Positions 56,151-64,000 of a DNA stretch of 64,000 nt are shown here, one piece after another. The stretch's first letter is position 1, and each line of letters opens with the position of its first letter. Under the pieces are notes generated by a model. The model was not told the DNA's origin. It did no database searches and saw only the letters and a list, made by a program, of their open reading frames with translations. Source of the DNA: CAWBVG01 sp963792175 (GTDB lineage Bacteria > Acidobacteriota > Vicinamibacteria > Vicinamibacterales > CAVVIG01); the NCBI GenBank assembly GCA_963792175.1, contig CAWBVG010000032.1, forward strand, positions 1-64,000, in the 5' to 3' direction. Position numbers and translations under genes: made by a program.

Positions 56151-59100
56151 GTGAGCGTGCTCGTCTCACTGCCCGACGGCCTGCTCGCCGGCCGCTACCG
56201 CATCCTCTCGCCGCTCGGCGCGGGCGGCATGGGCGAAGTGTTTCTCGCCGAGGACACGCGGCTCGAGCGCCGGGTCGCCATCAAGCTGCTGCCGGCGTCG
56301 GCCGAAGCGCGACGCCGTCGCGCGCGAGCGGCTCCGTCGCGAGGCGCTCGCCGCCGCCGCGCTCGATCATCCCTTCATCTGCAAGGTCTACGAGATCGGC
56401 GACGCCGACGGCCGCGCGTTCATCGTCATGGAGTACATCGAGGGCGAGACGCTGCACGCGCGCTCGCCCGGCGCGCGCTGCTGCCGCTGCGCCAGATTGC
56501 TCGAGATCGCGCACGAGATCGCCCAGGCGCTCGACGAAGCGCATCGCCGCGGCATCGTGCATCGCGACCTGAAGCCGGCGAACGTGATGCTGACGCGCAG
56601 GGCCACGTGAAGGTGATGGACTTCGGCCTGGCGAAGCAGATGTCGGCGCAGCCGTCGCGGCCGCGACAGCAGGCCAGCGGCGACGCACGGCGATCGCTGA
56701 CCGACGCCGGGCACGCGGCTCGGCACGCCGGCCTACATGTCGCCGGAGCAGGTGCTCGGCGGCTCGCTCGATCGCGCGCTCGGACATCTTCTCGCTCGGC
56801 GTCGATCCTGCACGAGCTCGCGACGGGCCGCCATCCGTTTCTGCGCGACGATCCGGCCGAGACGATGGCCGCGATTCTGCGCGATCCGCCGCCTCCGGCT
56901 CGCGCGATGTCGAATGACGTCGCCGGGCTTCGGCGCACGTCATCCACCGGCATGCTCGCGAAGGCGTGCGCCGAACGGTCACCAGACGATGAGCGAGCTG
57001 CGCGTCGGACGCTCGAGGCGCTGCGCGACGCGCGTCGGCTCGACGTCGTCGTCCGGCGCGCGCGGCCGAGCGCCGGCGCAGCCGCCGGAGCGAACGCCGT
57101 TCGTCGGCCGCGACGCCGAAGCCGCCGAGCTGCACGCGCCTGCTCGATCGCATGCTGACGGGCCAAGGCGGCCTCGTGCTGATCGGCGGCGAGCCCGGCG
57201 TCGGCAAGACGCGGCTGGCCCGCGAGCTGATGCGCGCAGGCGCGAGACGCGCGGCTGCCTGAGCCTCACCGGCCACTGCTACGAGATGGAGGGCGCGCCG
57301 CCGTTTGTGCCGTTCGTCGAGATCGACCGAGCAGGCGGTGCGGCTCGTGCCGCAGGCCGTGCGGGCGGCGATGGGCGACTGGCGCCGGAGATCGCGACGA
57401 TGGTGCCGAGCCTGCGCCGGGTCTATCCCGACATCCCGCCGCTGCCGGAGGTCCCGCCGACCAGCAGCGGCGGCTGCTCTTCAGCGCCTACCTCGAGTAC
57501 GTCCGGCGCGCGCACGCAGAAGTCGCCGGCGTCGTGCTGCTCGACGATCTCCACTGGGCCGACGAGCCGACGCTGCAGCTGCTGCTGCATCTCGCGCCGC
57601 ACCTCGCCGTCGATGCGGCTGCTCGTCGTCGGCACGTACCGCGACGTCGAGCTCGACGTGAAGCGGCCGTTCGCGAAGACGCTCGAAACGCTGCTGCGGC
57701 AGCGCTCGCGACGCGCATCAGCGCTCCGGCGGCTGAACGAGTCGGGCGTGGAGCAGATGCTCGCCGCGATGAGCGGGTCGGCGCCGCCGTCGTCGCTGGC
57801 GCAAGGTCGGTGTTCCGCGAGACCGAGGGCAATCCGTTCTTCGTCGAGGAGGTGTACCAGCACCTCGCCGAAGAAGGGAAGCTCTTCGATGCGAGCGGCG
57901 GTGGAAGACCGACCTGCGCGTCGACACGATCGACGTGCCCGAAGGCGTGCGGCTCGTCATCGGGCGGCGGCTCGACGGCTGGGCGAGAGGCGCGCAAGGT
58001 GCTGACGGCGGCGGCGGTCATCGGCCGCACGCTTTCCGCTCGATCTGCTGCAGGCCGTCGTCGATCTCTCGGAAGACGCCGTGCTCGACGCGATCGAGGA
58101 AGCCGAGCGCGCGCAGCTCGTCGCGGCGGACGCCGGGCAGCGGACGGCGCGCTACAGATTCGTGCACGAGCTGATTCGCGACGACGCTGGTCAACGGGCT
58201 GTCGCTGCCGCGCCGGCAGCGGCTGCACCTGAAGATCGCCGACGCGCTCGAACGCCTGCGGGCGGCGTCGCTCGAGAGCCACGTGTCGATGCTCGCGCAT
58301 CATCTCTATCAGGCCGGCGCCGCGGCCGACGCCCAGCGAACGGCGAAGTCCCTGCTGCTCGCCGGCACGTCGCGCGCTCGCGGCGGGCGCGTTCGAGGAG
58401 ACGCTCGAGACGTTCGACAACTGATCGGTCTCGAACTGGCCGAAGACGATCCGCTGCTCGCGGAAGCCTACGAGCATCGCGGCGAGCGCTCGCCGGGCTG
58501 CAGCGGTACGACGAAGCGGCCGCCGCGTTCGATCGCGCGCTGGACGATCTACATCGCGCTCAAAGACGACGCCGGCATCGAGCGCGCCGCGCGCGGCGAA
58601 GCGAAGGTCTACGGCTGGCGTGGACGCCCGGCGGAGGGACTGCCGGCGGTCACGCGAGGCCTGAAGGCCCTCTCGAGCGGGGCGGCGCGAGAACGCGCGC
58701 TGCTCCTCTCATGGTTCGGAACCATGAGGATTCTCAACGGCGCATCTGGAAGAGGCGAGCCAGTGCATGGCCGAGGCCATGGCGATGCCGTCGAGCAGCT
58801 CGATGACGCCGACACGGTGGGGCGTATTCTCATTGCAAAGGCCTGGTATGAGCGCATGTGCGGCGACTACCACGCGTCCGCCCGCGCCGGCCGCCGAGCG
58901 CTCGCTCTCCTGCCGGCCAGGGCGCTGTGGCACCGCGCTGATGTCTCAGTCGAACTGTCGCTGGTCGATTACTTCCTCGGGCGGCTCGCGGAATGTGACG
59001 AGCGGCTGCCGGAGGTCGAAAAGGCTGCCCGACCTGTCGGCCACGGCGGCGCTCTGTTCATGCAGCGCTGGCTCCGTTCGTCAGTGGCGTTCCAACGCAC

Positions 59101-59817
59101 GGGGGACCTCCGCGCGTTTCTTGCCGAAGCGGGACAGCGGCTCCAGGACCCGCGCATCAGGTTTTCGATCGGCACCGTTGTCGGGCTGAGTCGCCTCTAC
59201 CTTGGCGACGTGGACGAGGGGCTCGAACAGCTGGCTACTGTCATGGCGGAAATGCCAGACAACTATTATTACGAGGGCACGCCTGAGGGCAATCTCTTCG
59301 CGGGCCATGCGCTCGCCGGGCGGCACGATTGGGCGAGGGCGCTCCTTCCAGCGGCGCTGCGGAAGCTGCCGGTGTCTGGACGTCGGAATGTCCAGGGTGC
59401 GTTTTTCGGCCTCGATGCGACGGTCGCGGGATTGACGCTGATTGACGACCGCGAGCAATGCGGCGCGCTGTACCCTCTGACCATCCAGGGTACGTGGGCA
59501 CGGGCCAGGTCGTCTCCTCGCTTGTGGCCGGTCCTGGAGGTGATCCCCAGCTGGCGGCGGCGCTGGCCGCCGACGCTGCGGGCCTGGCCGACAGGTCGCG
59601 AGAACACTTCGAAACGGCGCTCCGCCAGGCGCGCGCTGTGCCCATGCGCATCATGCAGCCCACGGTGCTGTACTGGTACGGACGCGTGCTCTCATCCGCG
59701 ACCGATGGCGACGAACGATCGCGGGGGCGCGCGATGGTCGAGGCGGCCGTCGCCGATTTCCGCACGCTCGACATGGCGCTGCACGCGAACCTCGCCGAGC
59801 AGTTTCTGCGCAACTGA
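56151..59817 (+). CDS. Ser/Thr protein kinase with AAA/STAND ATPase and TPR-like region, heavily frameshifted
   Basis: About 1220 aa when frames are joined. Kinase domain (1-270): YRILSPLGAGGMGEVFLAED (P-loop), RRVAIKLLP (Lys), MEYIEGETLHA (hinge), GIVHRDLKPANVMLT (catalytic loop), VKVMDFGLAKQ (DFG), YMSPEQVLGG. ATPase (about 320-640): PPERTPFVGRDAEAAEL, LIGGEPGVGKTRLARELM (Walker A), VVLLDDLHWADEPTLQLLLH (Walker B), VVGTYRDVELD, ETEGNPFFVEEVYQ. C-terminal helical repeats (about 740-1215): YDEAAAAFDRAL, HFETALRQARAVPMRIMQ. Breaks occur about every 100 nt on average. This is the known class of bacterial kinase joined to an MalT-like signalling ATPase. The stop (TGATG) overlaps the epimerase start. 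Confidence 0.82.
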
Positions 59818-60855
59818 TGATCCGCGGCTCCGCGATACTCACGCGCTGTTCTCCTACGCCAGCCGCGCCGGCCTTCGCGCAGCCCTATTCATCGGCCGCA
59901 ACGGCGACGTCGTGCGCCTGCCTGACGCGCGCGCCGAGACAATCGTCTCGATTCTGACGTCTGTCGGCAACATCGCGTTCGAGATGAACGTGAAGGGCCA
60001 GAACGTCCTGTACTGGCCGTACGCGCTCGATCGACGAGTTCAAGGCGCGTCCGGGTATGAGCGGCATCCCGTTTCTCGGCCCCTGGATCGATCGCCTCGA
60101 CGAGCAGGCGTTCTTCGCCAACGGCCGCCGGCGCGCATTCGACATGCAACTCGGCAACGTGCGCGGCGACATGCCGAGCCACGGGTTCGTCACAATGACC
60201 GACCGATGGAACGTCGTGGAGACAAAGGCCGACAAGCGACGGCGCCTGGGTGACGAGCCGGCTCGAGTTCTACCGGCAGCCGATGTGGATGAAGCAGTGG
60301 CCGTTCGCGCACACGATCGAGATCACGCATCGCCTGCGCGACGGCGTGCTCGAAGTGGAGACGGCGATCGTCAATATGAGCGCGGAGCCGATGCCGATCG
60401 CGATCGGGTTTCACCCGTACTTCCAGTTGACCGACTCGCCTCGCGACACGTGGACGCTGTCGGTCGGCGCGCGGACGCACTGGCTGCTCACCTCGAACAA
60501 AGTACCGACCGGCGACACCGAGCCGATCGAACGGTTCTTCCCGACGCCGCAGGCCGCATCGCTCGGCGACTACAGCCTCGACGATGTGTTCACCGATCTG
60601 CGGCGGGACTCTGAGGGCCGGGCCACGGTTGCGGTCAGCGGAAAGTCGCAGCGCCTCGAGATCGGGCTGGGCGCCAACTACCGGGCGGTGACGATCTGGT
60701 CGCCAAAGGACCGGCCGTTCATCTGCATCGAGCCGACGGCCGGCATCATCGACGCGCTGAACCTCGCGGCGCGCGGACTGTACAAGGAATTACAGAGCGT
60801 CGCGCCGGGCGGCACCTGGCGCGAGCGCTTCTGGATCAAAGCCAGCGGCTTCTAG
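59817..60855 (+). CDS. aldose 1-epimerase (mutarotase-like), frameshifted
   Basis: About 340 aa. The ATG at 59817 overlaps the kinase stop. The first 30 residues look like a signal peptide but are in broken frames. The beta-supersandwich galactose-mutarotase fold reads IVSILTSVGNIAFEMNVKGQ, GIPFLGPWIDRLDEQAFFAN (GxPFLGPWANR-like, substrate Arg), PSHGFVTMTDRW (catalytic His), EVETAIVNMSAEPMPIAIGF, HPYFQLTDSPRD (second His) and FICIEPTAGIIDALNL (catalytic Glu). Breaks lie near 59900, 60040 and 60245. Interconverts anomers of aldoses; the possible export suggests action on sugars in the periplasm. Confidence 0.83.
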
Positions 60856-60950
60856 CTCAGCCGATCCAAGGAATCTGAAATTCGCTCGTCTCGAACCTCG
60901 CTAGAATGGATCCGCTCGCGACAATCTCTGCGGTCCCATCAGGAGGTTCA

Positions 60951-63900
60951 ATGCGATCGGCTGTAACACGCCTTGGCTCTACTGGCCCTCGCTGTCATCG
61001 CGCGCCGTCGGATGGGACGGCATACGGATCGCGTTCGCGCAGCCGGCTCAACCGGCCGCGCGCGTCGAGCCGGGCATCGCGCTCACGTGCGAGCAGTTCT
61101 GCAGCGACACCAAGCTGCGGACCAGCAATGCCCGCCTCCGGTGGACACTGACGCGCGCCGCGCTCGCCGCGAGCAACATGGAGAACCTGGCCGCGGCCGC
61201 GCAAACCCTCGAGGTCACGGTCTACAAGAACGGCTTCGACAAAGGCCTGATGGTCGCGCTGCCGCTTTCCCCGGCCACGCCGGACCGCCCCGTGCTGGCT
61301 GTCGCAGCGCCACAGGCGGCGGCCGCAGGTCAATCCACAGCAGGTTCGCGCGTTCCAGATTCGCCTCATCCAAATCGAGCCGCTCCGGGCCGCGACCGCC
61401 GACGCCGAGGCCTAGATTGGGCGCCGTCGTCGAAAACCTCGAGCCCGGCGTGAACTACACGTGGCGGATAGCCATCAAGGCCCCTGGCGGGCCGGATCGT
61501 CTCGCGCCTGACAACGTGCCAGGCGGATGTGTGCCCGGCCGATGTCGTTCTTGCATGCGAACCCGCCAGCCAGACGACGGGGGCGGTAATGCGCGCCGCC
61601 GCGTCGCTCTTGACATCTGGCGTGCTGCCTCGCCGCGAGCACGGCGTCCGCTCAGCTCTCGGTCGTCGTCCGGGACATCAGCCCGGATCAATCGAACAAC
61701 AGCGACGCCGACGCCGCGTCGGGCGGCCGTGTGAACGGCCTCGGTGTCGATCGCAGTACCGCCGGCACGCGTCTACGCCGCCAGCGAGTTCGGCGGCATC
61801 TGGCGCAGCATCAACAACGGCCAGAACTGGCACATCTGGACGGCCACGTGCCGACGGTGACCTGGGACGTCGAGGTGGATCCGACGAACTCGAACAAGGT
61901 CTACGCCACGTCGTTCTTCGACGGGCGCGCGAACAGCCGCTCCGGGATCAACGTCAGCAGCGACGGCGGCGTCACCTGGACGCACCCCGCGAGCGCGACA
62001 CCGCCGGTCAACTTCTGCCTGACGGCGTCAGCGCCGGTCCGAGCCGGCGGCTTTCGGCATCGCCATCGATCCGGCGAACGCGAGCCGCGTGTTCATCGGC
62101 ACGAACTGCGGCCTCGCCATGAGCACCAACGCCGGCGCCACGTGGACGTACGTCGATCCGACGCCCGGCAATCCGGCGGACGACGTCGGCGACGTCGTCG
62201 TGCACGACGGCGGGCATCATCGATTTGTGCGGCGACGACGGTACATGCGGCTCGACCGACGGCGGCACGACGTGGACGACGGCGACGACCAACCCGCTGC
62301 CTAGCGGACGATGCTCGATGGCGGTGTCGCCCGACGAGGCGTACGTCCTGTTTGCGGTGGTCGGCACCACCGTCCTCGAGAGCGAGAAGGGCGGCCAGTC
62401 GTGGCCCGTCAACTACGGCAGTCACGAGCCGCAGCAACAGGGTCGTATCCCATTCGTCGCCACGAATCAGCGCGCCGGCGCGACTTTCGATCTGTGGTTC
62501 GGCGATGTCGGGTTGTGGAGAGGGACCTGCACGACGCCCTCACCGGCCACGCAAGGTGGCGCACGCCGCTGCAACGCCGCAGCCTCTTGGGCCGGGTCGT
62601 TCTCGCGGCCCAACGGTGGACACGACGACGTCGGCGACATCGCCTTCGCTGCGGCGCCAGTCGACGCCTGTCCGCTGTACTTTTCGTCGGACGGCGGCGT
62701 CTACCGCAACACGCTGGCGGCAAGCCCCGGCTGCCACACGCCGGTGTGGGCTCAGCCGACGGTCACGCCGCATGCGCTCTGGAACTACACCTTCTCAGGG
62801 TTCAACCAACCCGGCGCGGTGACCGAACACCTGTATTTCGGCAACCAGGACAACGGCAATTTCGGCGCCACCAATGGCGGCGCCACGCCGGTCACCTGGA
62901 ACAACGAGCGCTGCTGCGACGGGTTCGACTCGGCGGCGACGGCACGCGCGCGCTGACGACGATGTGCTGCTTCAACACCGGGCGCGCGACGCGCCTGTTC
63001 GTCAGCGGCCCCGGGCTGTCGGGCGCGTCGCCTGAAATCGGCACGTATCCGCCGGGCGAACATGCGATTCGTTCGAGCATCTCGAGGCGATCCTCAGGTT
63101 CGCCGCCAACTGGTCTACGTGATCTCGACCACCACCGGCGTGTTCGTGACGACAAATATTGGCGCGGCGACGATCGTACGTGGACGCAACTCGGCGCGGC
63201 GACGACGCCGGCCACCGCGTGCGGTCTGCAAATGGCGGTGAGCGGCGGAACGCTCGACGATTTTCACGAAGAGCGGCGGCTGCAATGGCGACACGGCAGG
63301 GCACCTTGTGGAGGCTATCAGGGCACGGCAGCCGGCGGCACGTGGCACGCAGGTGCCTAATGCTGGTGCCGTCGGTGCGTTCGGTGTCTTCGGGGTCGAT
63401 CCGGAACGATCCCCAGCGGCTGATCGCGTCCCATCTCGGCGGGGCGAGCGGATCCGCGAATGATGATGACACGCAACGGCGGCACGACGTGGACGTCGAT
63501 TGCCGCACTCGACGGTCATGATGACCGGCGAACGGAACGTTCCGGTACAAGAACCAGACGGGACCGACATTGCAGCAGGCGGGCACGAACTTCAGCATGC
63601 AGCGGAACGGCTATCCGCAGCCGACGCTGGTCGCCTTCGATCCGGCGGACTCCGACATTGTCGCGGCAGCAGGCGCCGATTCTGGCGTCTTCATCAGCAC
63701 CAATGGCGGGGCGCGATGGCAGCTGGTGACGGATCCGAATTCGCCGGGCGCGTTCGGGCATTCCGCACATCCCACGCCCGTACTACGCCTACTTCGATCA
63801 CGATCCGCCGGGCGGCGACATCAATTCTGTCCTGGGCACGCGCGGCCGTGGCGCCTGGCGCCTGACGTTCAAGAAAGTCGCCGATGCCAGAGATCCAGGT

Positions 63901-64000
63901 GCCGTCACCGCCGGACGTTCGCCGCATCGTGTCTGGGCGAGGTCACGCGTGCACCGGTCTGTGGTGTGCAACACCAGCGCGCGGCGATCTCATCGTGAAC
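60951..64000 (+). CDS. secreted BNR/sortilin-like repeat protein, frameshifted, runs off the window
   Basis: More than 1000 aa; AGGAGG lies 4 nt before the ATG, signal peptide MRSAVTRLALLALAV (joined frames). An N-terminal helical region (FCSDTKLRTSNARLRWTLTR) with a fibronectin-like strand set (LEPGVNYTWRIAIKAPGG) is followed by sortilin/BNR blades: EFGGIWRSINNGQNWHIWTA, VTWDVEVDPTNSNKVYATSF, INVSSDGGVTWTHPASA, FIGTNCGLAMSTNAGATWTY, FVATNQRAGATFDLWFGDVG, YLYFGNQDNGNFGATNGGAT, VFISTNGGARWQLVTDPNSP. The last about 100 nt look like a choice-of-anchor/ASH domain (TFAASCLGEVTRAPV). At least eight breaks. Surface or secreted protein of unknown ligand; the 3' end lies outside the window. Confidence 0.72.

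Overview
The window is GC-rich bacterial chromosome. Gene content points to Acidobacteriota, probably close to the Vicinamibacteria: an orphan ADOP-type ABC permease, a hybrid multi-GAF histidine kinase, DUF305/LVIVD and NHL secreted proteins, a cytochrome c/PHM-like fusion, and a Ser/Thr kinase-ATPase-TPR protein. This assignment is inferred from content; no marker gene is present. There are no complete rRNA or tRNA genes, transposases, integrases or CRISPR arrays.

Most genes are interrupted by single-base frameshifts even though the protein sequence on both sides stays well conserved (the cold-shock gene near 815 is the clearest case). Many intact families are hit, so I read these mainly as sequencing or assembly indels. 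They become very dense to the right of about 55.6 kb. I therefore merged frame fragments into single genes; internal boundaries in such entries are approximate.

Layout. (1) 0.2-6.1 kb: a small hypothetical gene, a cold-shock protein, a tRNA-like scrap, a DUF2490 outer-membrane-type protein, then a leftward two-component pair (triple-GAF hybrid kinase and a single-domain regulator). (2) 6.4-7.9 kb: a secreted propeller-like protein on the + strand. (3) 7.8-32.2 kb: a leftward exopolysaccharide operon that starts with a NusG-like antiterminator. In order of transcription it encodes an outer-membrane barrel, a Wza-like exporter, a Wzz-like copolymerase, a BY-tyrosine kinase, an initiating phosphoglycosyltransferase, a Trm112-methyltransferase, a Wzy/ligase, a GT4, a flippase, an AsnB-like amidotransferase, a GT4, a heparinase II/III-like lyase, a second AsnB-like amidotransferase, a GT4, a lipoprotein, an AlgD-like GDP-mannose dehydrogenase, a parallel beta-helix protein and a GT2. 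Together these suggest a Wzx/Wzy-type acidic polymer whose uronates may be amidated. (4) 32.9-35.9 kb: an exact head-to-tail duplication of a 1.5 kb unit carrying a barrel-protein gene. (5) 36.4-46.1 kb: the cytochrome/PHM fusion, an MBL-fold hydrolase, a three-domain A-T-TE synthetase, a SYLF protein, a REC-MEDS regulator, an aldo/keto reductase plus cupin pair, and a DUF305 lipoprotein. (6) 46.1-50.7 kb: an LVIVD lipoprotein and two NHL-repeat proteins plus the tail of a third, separated by a recurring intergenic repeat. (7) 50.7-64 kb: the ADOP permease, an enoyl-CoA hydratase-like protein, a dienelactone hydrolase, MutM, the kinase-ATPase-TPR protein, an aldose 1-epimerase and a BNR-repeat protein that runs off the end.
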